DNA of 64,000 nt, taken from Hermatobates lingyangjiaoensis (taxonomy: Eukaryota; Arthropoda; Insecta; Hemiptera; Hermatobatidae). The notes below the pieces were generated by a model. The model had not been told where the DNA came from and did not search any database. It saw only the letters and a list, made by a program, of their open reading frames with translations. How positions within the stretch are numbered: the first letter of the stretch is position 1; each line of letters starts with the position of its first letter. The stretch covers positions 2,567,001 to 2,631,000 of the forward strand of contig JAPFBL010000003.1 of the NCBI GenBank assembly GCA_026182355.1. Direction: 5' to 3'. Of this stretch, positions 50,394 to 60,632 are shown in pieces. A program made the position numbers and the translations under genes.

Positions 50394-50424
50394 ATATATA
50401 TATATATTAGTGTATTTCGGCAGC
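50394..50424 (+). repeat. Flanking direct repeat of the family E pair, right
   Basis: AT run followed by tattagtgtatttcggcagca; partner of 49282-49312. Confidence 0.6.
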
Positions 50425-50510
50425 AAATTGTAAGGAAAATAGAAGCCATAAGTAAGAAAGTCGTGACGCAGAATCTGCCATCAAATTCAATATATATATA
50501 TATTTGTAAA

Positions 50511-50850
50511 AGTTGGAAGCAGTCCTTCATTTAAACATATATTGTTAAATAACGCCCCATATTTGGCTTGTATCTGTTTCTTACACAATTTCTCCAGTTT
50601 CCGGAATTCCTTCCTCGTCTCTTCATTAAAACTATAAAGCTTATCACCAATATTTCTAGTCGACATGTTTCGAATGTATCACATTCATCATAAGGACAAT
50701 AATGAGAATAATAGTGGGAGTTGGTGTACATCAAACTTGATGTAACGTGACTGAAATGAAACAAGAAAGCACATGAACTACATGAAAGATTTGATAATAA
50801 GTATAGCCATATACGTATGTCCAGGTTTAAAATTACATTAAACATTATAA
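50511..50850 (-). mobile_element. Related PLE tail (family E2)
   Basis: Minus-strand sequence parallel to the left arm of the family E pair (agtccttc, gttaaat, tttctt-ctcca, ttc) but strongly diverged. It contains a hammerhead-like core (50662-50694) and continues upstream into decayed PLE sequence. It has the same orientation as the left arm and lies 115 bp beyond the right arm. Confidence 0.55.
50662..50694 (-). ncRNA. Hammerhead-like core, family E2
   Basis: Minus strand CTTATGA (50688-50694; G-to-T at an invariant base), T, stem II GAATGT/ACATTC with loop GAT (six perfect pairs), GAAA, palindrome ACATGT, C. A third palindrome type; the single core mutation probably inactivates it. Confidence 0.55.
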
Positions 50851-51611
50851 CTTAAAAAGATGAAACTAAAATATAAATCCATGCAATTTTTGTACTATAT
50901 TGTTATAAATATTTATTTTTTCAAAAATATAATAAAATTAATTCAAATTATGTTCCTAGAACCAACTGATCTTTGTTAGATTTAAAAGCATTAGTAACAG
51001 CCTAATGGTATTTATATTTTTTAAAAATAGCAAATTATATCAAGTACTAAATTACTTTTGTTTAATTTTATATCCATATGTAGGGATCAACAAAATATTT
51101 CTACCTTGAAGTTGGATGTATTTAGCTTGGAGAAGGACCAGGTTAATCACGGATAGCTGCAAGAGTCCAGTAGCCCATTATGTACCGTAGGCTCCAAATG
51201 GGGATCAGTTAAATTATATTAATTTTTCCATATATGACATATGTGTTTGCAGGAAGTTTTGTTCTTATCTACTGCTAAGTACGCCACTGCATTGTCCTAG
51301 GTTTAGTCTTTCAACTCCTAGCATTAGAAAAGGAGATATTGAGGCATGAGTTCGAAAAAGTTTCAGATTAGGTAGTTAGAAATTCACCTCCGTTATAAAT
51401 GAAATTCAGTGCTGTGTATAACTTCACAATGTTTGTTACTTAAATTTGCTCTCTTCATCTTGTTTTTTTCATATTTAGCTTTGTCAAAGTTGAAAAAAAA
51501 ACTTTATTTTAACTTTTTTGTTGCAGTTTTTGGTATTTATTTGGTGATCCTCATTTGGTGAATACAGTGCAAAGAGATAACATTTTATTCGTTTTCCTCA
51601 ATATAACTGTG
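50851..51611. other. Intergenic DNA, no gene seen
   Basis: AT-rich; no supported feature. Confidence 0.4.
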
Positions 51612-51831
51612 AAAGGGTATTCACTTGCTGATTTATAAGAGACAATTGAAAATGACTCAAACTTTCTTCAGCAGTTTGATAATGATGAGTGTGATGTTAT
51701 TGATGTCATTGAATTGCCACCGGATATCGTTGATGTAATAACTGACGAAGAAGACGTGGAGCTGATTCGCATGATGTTATCATTCCTACTGATAAGAATG
51801 TCTTTAAATATGCTAAACATGTTTGTGGTTA
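51612..51831 (+). pseudogene. piggyBac-like transposase N-terminal fragment
   Basis: The plus frame from 51612 reads KGYSLADL, a stop, then ETIENDSNFLQQFDND and IELPPDIVDVITDEEDVELI, ending at 51770; after a frameshift it continues to a stop at 51831. The acidic leader followed by a LPPD...TDEED block is the typical N-terminal region of piggyBac-type transposases. The catalytic domain and terminal repeats were not found. It is a broken relic. Identification rests on this one block. Confidence 0.45.
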
Positions 51832-53938
51832 ATTTTCTCTTTATGGTATTGAGAATAAGGGGCTGATGGAGTTCTTCTATACAAGACAGAAGCTATGAAA
51901 AGTTGAGTCATCACCTGTGACTGTCAGGAACCCCCTGCACTCATTAGTCTTGGACAGTGTAATTGACTGATCTTGTGGAATCATAATTCCTCTTGATGCA
52001 TGTGGGCGTGGTGTTGTGGTTCACTTCTTCACTTGATACCAAGGCACATTGAATCTTAGCAGGGTAAGACGAGTGAGTGATAGGTATCCAGGGCATCCAG
52101 GGCATCCAGGGAATGCTATCTTCCTTGGATAATTTTGTCTTTTTGTGTCCTCATATTCTCACACGACTTCAGATCCATTAAAATACTTTTTACCAATTCA
52201 GCATTGTAAGAAGGTTTAGAACTTTATTACAAAAGTAAAATTTCTGTCTGTAATGTGTTTCGCTGTTGAATCCACAATAACTGTTTTTTAATAAATTCGG
52301 GAATCAGTTTATCGGAAGTAATGTGCAATTGGAAGTCTTAGAACTTGGTTTTACGCCAGAGGATTCTTGAAATTTAGTTAGCATAATTTCTTTTTGAAAA
52401 CTTTGTCTCTCTGCAACGACTGAAAGGAGCTGAAGAGTAGTGGACTGTTTCTAGCTGAGTTCTCTATATAAATACACTGCCATTCAGGGCGTGGACATAT
52501 TGTGTTTACTGTTTTGAGGCAGCTAGCGTGAGGTAGACTCGTATTCATTGAGCTCAGGTTTTGGTGAATTGTTGAATACCAAGTGTCTATGACAAGAGAT
52601 CTGGTAGTAATAATTTGGAAAATTGGTTTCTGAAGTTCCTGAGCTTAGAGTTCAATATTTTTTGTTTAGAGTCTAAGTGTTGTCATTTGATATTTCAACC
52701 ATGGGGTGCTCATGCTTATTTCGTAATTTAAGGAAAACATTTGATCTGACTGCAGTGGGCTCTACCCCTGTTTGGGCATTCTTTGTGAGCAGTCGTCATT
52801 CATGTCAACTTTTTGTGGCTATGTGATTTATAAGATTGTGCTTATAGTAGTCATTGCAGCCAACTGTTTTATTGGCTGCAATGAATATTACAATGTTACA
52901 GTATATAGTATTAATATACAACAAAGTTTAGCTGACGTACGAGTATGTGTTGTGAAGTAATTTATATTAGAATTATAATATTAGACTTATTCTATTAACT
53001 TTAAAATGTGTTTGGACCAAATATGTTGAAAGAGGTCAAATACTTAACTGAAAACAATTTTATTAGTTTTTTACTACCAAACGTAAAAAGTGTAACAGTT
53101 ATCACATTTGAAGAATTTTTTATTGAATTAGTGCCATTCCTATATAATGTTCCTTCTATCTACCAAATTCGGTGAATATTTCATCACAATATAATTTTAT
53201 TGTAAGGATATGAAATACAAAATGTAGAAATTTTATAACACATTGTAAAGAGAAAAGGAAAATAACTGTATCAACAAAAATATATTTTCCATAATTATGG
53301 TTATGAAACAAGAGTTTTTCTTTTAGTGAGGAAGTGAACTCTTTTACAGAACCCTTTGGTTTGTGAGATGGCTAAGGTTGTAAATGTAAATGTGGGGCCG
53401 GAGGATTGTAGGGGATCCGTGAATGCCCGTAGAACAACATTACAAAAGAGTTTAGAAGCACCTCTTTACTGTACTGCCTTCTTATTCATCTATTTACACC
53501 TTCATATCATGCATCGTTTAACTCTTACTTTATTATTTGCATTATGCTGAATTTTTTTGTACAAATATAAAAAAATACCCCATGTATTAAATGTATTATC
53601 TTCTTCCTTGTTTTGACTTAAGAAAAATTCATCCCACCCACTAACAATCCATAGTTGTTTGTATAATGGTAAATATGTTGTCCAACAATTTTCAGTTGAG
53701 CAGGGATCAACAGATGGTAGAAAGTGAAGATAATTGGTCGATGGCTGCACCAGTATGGGATCAATGACCTTGTCAGTGATAATGTTTCAATGAAACAGGT
53801 ATTCAACAGGTTGTTACTCTCGGTCTCTCTTCTTATACATTTTACCTATTCAATATTCACAATGCAATTGTCAAAATAATTGCTTTATAATGTTAAACCA
53901 AAAACTACATTGCAGGAAGCAGAGTACTTGCAAATGTA
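51832..53938. other. Intergenic DNA, no gene seen
   Basis: Contains a tiny triplicate of gggcatcca near 52090-52112. No domain or RNA gene recognised. Confidence 0.4.
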
Positions 53939-55990
53939 GGCGTCTTGAGAAGGCTGGGGCCCCCTTAACATAGTGGTGGTTGTTGCAAGTGTTGGAGGTA
54001 GGATGGAGTGGTGGGACTGCAGGTGATGCGTCATGGGCAGGCTGGGGCCCCCTTAACATAGTCGTGGTTGTTGCAGGTGTTGGAGGTAGGATGGAGTGGT
54101 GGGTCTGCAGGTGATGCGTCATGGGCAGGCTGGGGCCCCCTTAAGATAGTCGTGGTTGTTGCAGGTGTTGGAGGTAGGATGGAGTGGTGGGTCTGCAGGT
54201 GATGCGTCATGGGCAGGCTGGGGCCCCCTTAACATAGTCGTGGTTGTTTCAGGTGTTGGAGGTAGGATGGAGTGGTGGGTCTGCAGGTGATGCGTCATGG
54301 GCAGGCTGGGGCCCCCTTAAGATAGTCGTGGTTGTTGCAGGTGTTGGAGATAGGATGGAGTGGTGGGTCTGCAGGTGATGCGTCATGGGCAGGCTGGGGC
54401 CCCCTTAAGATAGTCGTGGTTGTTGCAGGTGTTGGAGGTAGGATGGAGTAGTGGGTCTGCAGGTGATGCGTCATGGGCAGGCTGGGGCCCCCTTAAGATA
54501 GTCGTGGTTGTTGCAGGTGTTGGAGATAGGATGGAGTGGTGGGTCTGCAGGTGATGCGTCATGGGCAGGCTAGAGCCCCCTTAACATAGTCGTGGTTGTT
54601 GCAGGTGTTGGAGGTAGGATGGAGTGGTGGGTCTGCAGGTGATGCGTCATGGGCAGGCTAGAGCCCCCTTAACATAGTCGTGGTTGTTGCAGGTGTTGGA
54701 GGTAGGATGGAGTGGTGGGTCTGCAGGTGATGCGTCATGGGCAGGCTGGGGCCCCCTTAACATAGTCGTGGTTGTTGCAGGTGTTGGAGGTAGGATGGAG
54801 TGGTGGGTCTGCAGGTGATGCGTCATGGGCAGGCTAGAGCCCCCTTAACATAGTCGTGGTTGTTGCAGGTGTTGGAGGTAGGATGGAGTGGTGGGTCTGC
54901 AGGTGATGCGTCATGGGCAGGCTAGAGCCCCCTTAACATAGTCGTGGTTGTTGCAGGTGTTGGAGGTAGGATGGAGTGGTGGGTCTGCAGGTGATGCGTC
55001 ATGGGCAGGCTGGGGCCCCCTTAACATAGTCGTGGTTGTTGCAGGTGTTGGAGGTAGGATGGAGTGGTGGGTCTGCAGGTGATGCGTCATGGGCAGGCTA
55101 GAGCCCCCTTAACATAGTCGTGGTTGTTGCAGGTGTTGGAGGTAGGATGGAGTAGTGGGTCTGCAGGTGATGCGTCATGGGCAGGCTAGAGCCCCCTTAA
55201 CATAGTCGTGGTTGTTGCAGGTGTTGGAGGTAGGATGGAGTGGTGGGTCTGCAGGTGATGCGTCATGGGCAGGCTGGCCCCCTTAACATAGTCGTGGTTG
55301 TTGCAGGTGTTGGAGGTAGGATGGAGTGGTGGGTCTGCAGGTGATGCGTCATGGGCAGGCTACGAGCCCCCTTAACATAGTCGATGGTTGTTGCAGGTGC
55401 TTGGAGGTAGGATGGAGTCGGTGGGTCTGCAGGTGATGCGTCATGGGCAGGCTAGGGGCCCCCTTAACATAGTCGTGGTTGTTGCAGGTGTTGGAGGTAG
55501 GATGGAGTGGTGGGTCTGCAGGTGATGCGTCATGGGCAGGCTAGAGCCCCCTTAACATAGTCGTGGTTGTTGCAGGTCGTTGGAGGTAGGATGGAGTGGT
55601 GGGTCTGCAGGTGATGCGTCATGGGCAGGCTAGAGCCCCCTTAACATAGTCGTGGTTGTTGCAGGTGTTGGAGGTAGGATGGAGTGGTGGGTCTGCAGGT
55701 GATGCGTCATGGGCAGGCTGGGGCCCCCTTAACATAGTCGTGGTTGTTGCAGGTGTTGGAGGTAGGATGGAGTGGTGGGTCTGCAGGTGATGCGTCATGG
55801 GCAGGCTAGAGCCCCCTTAACATAGTCGTGGTTGTTGCAGGTGTTGGAGGTAGGATGGAGTGGTGGGTCTGCAGGTGATGCGTCATGGGCAGGCTGGGGC
55901 CCCCTTAACATAGTCGTGGTTGTTGCAGGTGTTGGAGGTAGGATGGAGTGGTGGGTCTGCAGGTGATGCGTCATGGGCAGGCTGGGGCCA
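53939..55990. repeat. 88-bp tandem array, about 24 units
   Basis: A GC-richer minisatellite with an 88-bp period. Units differ mainly at one site: ctggggccccc (type A) or ctagagccccc (type B). From about 54568 the order is largely B-B-A, a 264-bp higher-order period. Each unit holds two CAGGTG E-box motifs, an ATG followed by a seven-codon frame (MGRLGPP or MGRLEPP, then TAA) and two NGCAG/GTG splice-acceptor-like sites. The last unit runs without a break into the putative exon at 55973, whose start codon is the unit's own ATG. The first unit (53939-54034) is degenerate. Confidence 0.95.
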
Positions 55991-56192
55991 CCCCCGGGGG
56001 GCCGCCGGCATCCGTCCCCCACAGCCGCCCTCCTTGCACTCCTCATCGCCTCTCAAGGTGTCGCTGCCACTCCACCATGTCCTGACATCAAGCCCCCTGT
56101 CACTCAACCCTCCTCAATCCTGGTCAATATTTCTGTCGACCACCCGCTCTTCAACACGGAGCACTCCATCGCAGCTCACATTACATATCAAG
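55973..56192 (+). CDS. Putative first coding exon of a secreted or membrane protein
   Basis: An ATG in the final tandem unit opens a frame with an N-terminal signal peptide: Arg-rich n-region (MGRLGPPPGGRRHPSPT), hydrophobic AALLALLIA, and a small-residue c-region SQGVAA with likely cleavage before TPPCPD. The mature part (PVTQPSSILVNISVDHPLFN, then TEHSIAAHITYQ) has an N-glycosylation site (NIS). The frame ends at a good donor, CAAG/GTATCC (exon end 56192, phase 1). Base composition is far more GC-rich than the surroundings. I recognise no family with confidence; a faint likeness to the N-terminal strand of heparanase-type proteins is only an impression. No further exon was found in this window. 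Confidence 0.5.
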
Positions 56193-56540
56193 GTATCCTA
56201 TTTCTAATTATTGCATTGTTTGCGCTAAACATTAAGATAGGTAAGTAAGCATATTCAGTCATACCCTTGACATCCCCCTCTCGTGCTGCCTTTCAGATAG
56301 ACTATCAAAAGGAATCTATGAATCTTGATTCAATCCAAAACTTGGATTGAAGTTAAAATACCTCTTTTTGGACATCGGCAGCAGACGTTTATTAGAGATG
56401 TTCAGTCATCGATGCTGACCACTTTAAAACTTGCTTTAACAATTATGGACTAATTATTGGTAGAGGAAAGATTGGAAGAGGTACACACTCAAACTTTATA
56501 TAATCATTTACTTACCTTGACTACGTATATTCATCACTAG
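56193..56540. other. Possible intron start, nothing else seen
   Basis: AT-rich sequence after the putative donor. No second exon can be supported. Confidence 0.3.
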
Positions 56541-56597
56541 TATCCTTTCTTTATTGAGGTTTTTTCTAGCATCAGACAGTAAAACACCTTTAATCCA

Positions 56598-56629
56598 AAG
56601 TTTCGTCTATATTTGTAGACAACTTCAAG
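56598..56629 (-). ncRNA. Hammerhead-like core, family G left arm (decayed)
   Basis: Minus strand CTTGAAG in place of CTGAAGA, perfect five-pair stem II, GAAA intact (56601-56604). Confidence 0.4.
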
Positions 56630-56710
56630 ACTTGTTATTTTCCAAGCTACTAGTTTGATTTGGATACAATGGTCATACAAAGTTTTTTGCTATATAAAAA
56701 ATACCAAACC

Positions 56711-56740
56711 CTGAAAATGTCTACAATATAGACGACACTT
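56711..56740 (+). ncRNA. Hammerhead-like core, family G right arm (decayed)
   Basis: CTGAAAA at 56711-56717, stem II 56719-56723 with 56729-56733, then GACA instead of GAAA. Two invariant bases are changed. Confidence 0.4.
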
Positions 56741-56792
56741 TGGCTTAAAGGTGTTTTACTGTTAACGCAAGAACAAACCTCGGTAAAGAAAG

Positions 56793-59715
56793 AAAAAATA
56801 CTGTATAATCATTTTATGTTAATTAAATTTATTATCAAGCTCATTGACAATCAATTGAAGTTCAAAATTTATTTTAATGTGCTTACTGTAAAAATGTATT
56901 ACCAAACTCAGTGTAGAAAATTTACCTGCCTATAATTAATGTGTCTGTTTAGTGTTATTAGGATTTGTTAAGCGGTTTAAATGTTTAAAATACTTTCAAT
57001 AAACGTACAACTTGCCATAAGCCAGAGATAAAATTAAAAATAAATTCACTTGACACCAAATGTTTGAATTCGTCAAAATTTTGAAATATATTTTCCTCAT
57101 GATCACAATGCATCATACTATCAACTAAGAAATAAGTACATGCATGTTACGAAACAAAAAGGCATCAATGAATTGTATTGGCCAAAAAAATATAATTATG
57201 GTTACATACCTTACTAATAATATTTATATAATACAAACCTTATGTATTTATAATAATATAAAACAAACAGAAGTGAATTTTCTAAAAATCATTGTATACA
57301 CTGTTTCATTCACAGAACTAGATCTAAGAAATATCTTCTTTAATCTTTTTTATAAAACACCTGCAGAGGATGGTTTCACTATGAAGTTCACTATAAGTCT
57401 TCAAGAATTTATTATTAATTATAACTGAGGTTTCTAACATTTGTCTCAGAAAGGGTATTTTTGCAAATATGAAAAACAAGTTCAATATTATGGGTCTAGA
57501 AAAGCTATGTCGAGGAGAAACCGTGCAGGTAACCGTCTTACAAATAGCAGGAAGATCTGGGTGAGGTATGAACAAATAGAGTAATGTATCTTTTTGTATC
57601 TAATCATGAGTTATCCACCAATGAGTTTGGCTTCAGAAAAATGGAGTAGATGCAATAAAAACAGCCACCGTCTAGGTCTATCATAATATAAACCTTAGAT
57701 ATCATTTATACTGATACTTGTCAATATTGATTTGACGCATTATGGTGTCCAAGGTTATTATTAAATCGGTGAAAGTTCAGACATCTAAGAAACATGTATC
57801 ACTTGACAAAAAGCTACTTCTCAGACCAAAAGGCAATGCAGTAAGTAATTACTTTTTACAAAAGTAACAAAAACCAATTAGGAAGGACTGTCAAAGGTAA
57901 TCACGTTCAGGACTAGGGTACTGACGCATCATGCACGATTCATTGTTCTAACTAACCCATCTTCAGCAATACAACATAGTAACTTTTGGGCATAATCTCC
58001 TCTTAATGATGACTTGTAAGTAGAACATAACCTGAGATGCAAAATTTAATATATTTTTCTTAACTCTCTTAAAACAAACAGTCAGCATTTTTAATTTTAA
58101 ATTTTGAAGTTTCTTCAAAGAAAAATATTGAATTAATCAACCTTAAAGTCTAAAATTTATATTACCAGAAAAAAAAAACGGGAAACCAATAATTCTTATT
58201 ACTACTATTGGAAAACCATGAATAAATGTGCATTTATTGCGACAATTTTTTTATATATTCTCACATTTAATATACTCGTACAGCTAGTAAAGGTTGGCTA
58301 ATGTCTTATTGATGGTAGCTTTGAGTTGATTGGAGTTTAAGTTGTAAAGCGTTTAAGGCAATTCATGATTAAGCTATTGTGTCTAATCCTTTGTTTGATC
58401 CCATTTTGGAGTGAAATCCTTAGGAGAGAAAGCAATTAAACGAAAATCATACAAATGTAACAGACTGAAGCAGCCTCAAGGATTACTGGTGTAACTCCAA
58501 TATAGTTAATTGCATAATAATTAACAGTAGCAGGCTCAATTTTAAATGACAGATGTGGAAGGTAAAGAAAGGCAAAAGTCCACATCTTGCTGATCTATTT
58601 ATGTTTCGAGAAGGCAAAATTACACATACGATGAGGATTTAAAACAACCAGGCTGAGAATTAGTTATTTAAAAAAGAAATTAATTTTTCACAGAAAAGAA
58701 CTTCATACTGGAGCATTTTTGTTTGAATAACCAGGTTGAATGACTGATTATATGAAAAATCAATGGAAACGAGAGAAATTCCCATGAGAGTAAAACTCCT
58801 TGATATTATATGAGTATACTAGGTACTGATAACCTACACAATGATTCGATTATCAGCATTTCAAAAACAGGCCACATACAAAGCACTAATACACTAATAC
58901 CTGCGAGACTGGTGAAATACATCTACAACTGAACCAATAACTCGAGAATTCCTACGATACCCTAAGAAGAGATTAAAAAAGACACATCTAATAGTTGACT
59001 TGTACCTGAGGCATTGCAAGTATTACAAGTGATGATAATAACACTTAAGACTACTCCGGAGTCCTTTAAACATAGAGAACTGTGAGGTGAAAAAATGCAA
59101 AATGTAATGAAAATCGTAACCTGCAATTAAATTACATTTGATTATTAAAATTAAATTAATTGCTAACACTCTTAAAATAAAAGATACAAACAATAATATT
59201 TAGATTGGTTTCGTTAATCTTATGATAAAAGTAGTTATTTAGAATCATATACATGTTTTTATTGTATTATTGTTTGAAAATAATACATATTAATTGTATA
59301 GTTTGAAAAAGGGAAAGCAATATGGCCTACAGAGAATTGAATTTGATTCTAGCTAGGGCCGAACGGTGCGCCATTCATCTGTATTGTTCTGTTTGACACG
59401 AATAAGCTAGCTTGCAACTTCCAGCTTGCCACATTCGTAGAAATACGTGACATATACTTGACGCATGAATTATTCATACAAATCCAATATATGAGTCTCA
59501 TACAGTCCAATCAATTTTTCTTTCCAAAAAATAGTACAACGCACTTTTTATTATTAATGATTACACATTTTTCATAATCATTTATATTATGAAAAATTGT
59601 ACATATTTGTATAAGTTATTTTAGTTCAATTATATTAAGTCAAATATATTTATGAGTAAATATTTCTTGTAGATTCTAGAAAAATATTCATATGTACTCT
59701 ATATATATTGATATC
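56793..59715. other. Intergenic DNA, no gene seen
   Basis: AT-rich. ORFs at 57144 and 57324 overlap on opposite strands and show no domain. Confidence 0.4.
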
Positions 59716-59773
59716 AATTAAAGTTTATCAGGACTCGGTCAGTTCTTCAGGTTCAATTGAAACTCTCACTCCC

Positions 59774-59809
59774 AACGTTTCGGTTTTTGTTTAAAATCTT
59801 TTTCATAGG
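59774..59809 (-). ncRNA. Hammerhead-like core, family F left arm (decayed)
   Basis: Minus strand CCTATGA, A-rich spacer, stem II with one mismatch, CCGAAACGTT. The CTGATGA box is altered. Confidence 0.4.
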
Positions 59810-60045
59810 TAGAAGTATAATATTTTTGAACCAGCAAAGCTGATTATTACATGAGAAATTATTTTACAAACAAAAACAGCTTCTGGATTTTAACAACTGT
59901 CTAGTTTCAATGAACACGTAACACTGTTTATACGTGTTCATTAAAACTAGACAGTTCTTGTTGAAATCTACATGTTATTTTTTTTTGTAAAATAATTTCT
60001 AATGTAATAATTAGTTTTTCTGTTTCAATAAATTTATACTTCGGC

Positions 60046-60080
60046 CTGTGAAAAAGGTTTTAAACAAAAACCGAAACGTT
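60046..60080 (+). ncRNA. Hammerhead-like core, family F right arm (decayed)
   Basis: CTGTGAA where CTGATGA is expected (one or two bases lost), stem II GGTTTT/AAAACC with loop AAACA, GAAA 60073-60076, then CGTT giving the short palindrome AACGTT. Confidence 0.45.
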
Positions 60081-60165
60081 GGGAATGAGGGTTTAATTTG
60101 AACCTGAAGAACGGACCGAGTCCTAATAAACTTTAATTTTGTTTCTAATTCACGGTTGCAACTTT

Positions 60166-60167
60166 TA

Positions 60168-60237
<70 letters not shown>

Positions 60238-60240
60238 ATA
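60166..60240. repeat. (AT)n microsatellite
   Basis: About 36 AT units with one phase break near 60200. Confidence 0.95.
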
Positions 60241-60632
60241 TATGCATATTGTTTTACAAAGTACCTGTAGTCGTACTGGATAGGTATTAGACCTGGTTCA
60301 CGATAAGAAAAATCGATTGAGTGGAAAATACGACGAAAGAAGGGAAAATTTACTCACACTACAAGTTTATAGATTTATATTTATTTATACCACCCTTTAT
60401 TTATGTACAGCAGGAGTTTTTGGTTTTAAGTATCCACAGTGGCAGCCTTTTCATCTTTCATACTAAGCTAAGAACACGAATTAAGTTCATTTCTTAATTA
60501 GCCCCTATTTACTCAAAATTTATTCCATTAGGGATCCACAATCAGGTCTTGACATTGTCATGTGATGCATTATCCTGACACATATCCCGACATTTGCAGA
60601 GGTATGTCTGCAATATTATCCTTCCACTACAT

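Larger units (their letters stand above)
49327..50395. mobile_element. Penelope-like element, inverted 453-bp arms around GIY-YIG core
   Basis: Arms 49327-49779 and 49943-50395 are reverse complements of equal length with only a few mismatches, so the duplication is young. The 163-bp spacer holds the unduplicated part of a GIY-YIG endonuclease reading frame that continues into the right arm. Each arm includes the C-terminal coding part, the stop codon, a hammerhead-like core and 3' non-coding sequence. Short direct repeats lie outside both arms. This is a severely 5'-truncated PLE whose 3' tail is duplicated head to head; the reverse transcriptase is absent. Confidence 0.85.
56545..56792. mobile_element. 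PLE-type inverted repeat, family G
   Basis: Outer parts of the arms (56545-56630 and 56710-56792) are reverse complements with several mismatches: ctttctttattgaggttttt against its counterpart, and aaaacacctttaa against ttaaaggtgtttt. Each has a hammerhead-like core with stem II GTCTA/TAGAC. The cores are mutated at different positions. Geometry is head to head. Confidence 0.55.
59716..60138. mobile_element. PLE-type inverted repeat, family F (~207-bp arms)
   Basis: Arms about 59716-59922 and 59930-60138 are diverged reverse complements; the centre is a clean hairpin (aatgaacacgta against tacgtgttcatt). Each arm has a hammerhead-like core with stem II built from a run of U and A (GGTTTT/AAAACC on the right) and GAAACGTT. 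Head-to-head geometry again. A long (AT)n tract follows directly. Confidence 0.6.

Noticed and set aside
53871..56107. ORFs across the 88-bp array (minus strand, Pro/His/Thr-rich) and the plus-strand frame at 55920
   Set aside because: They arise from the repeat; most units have stop codons in every frame, and only the 55973 frame has a signal peptide and donor.
55973..56192. Naming the exon as heparanase
   Set aside because: Only a short strand-like likeness; no catalytic region is in the window to test it.
57144..57575. Overlapping opposite-strand ORFs of 83-94 codons
   Set aside because: AT-driven residue use, no domain, no splice or polyadenylation context that is better than chance.
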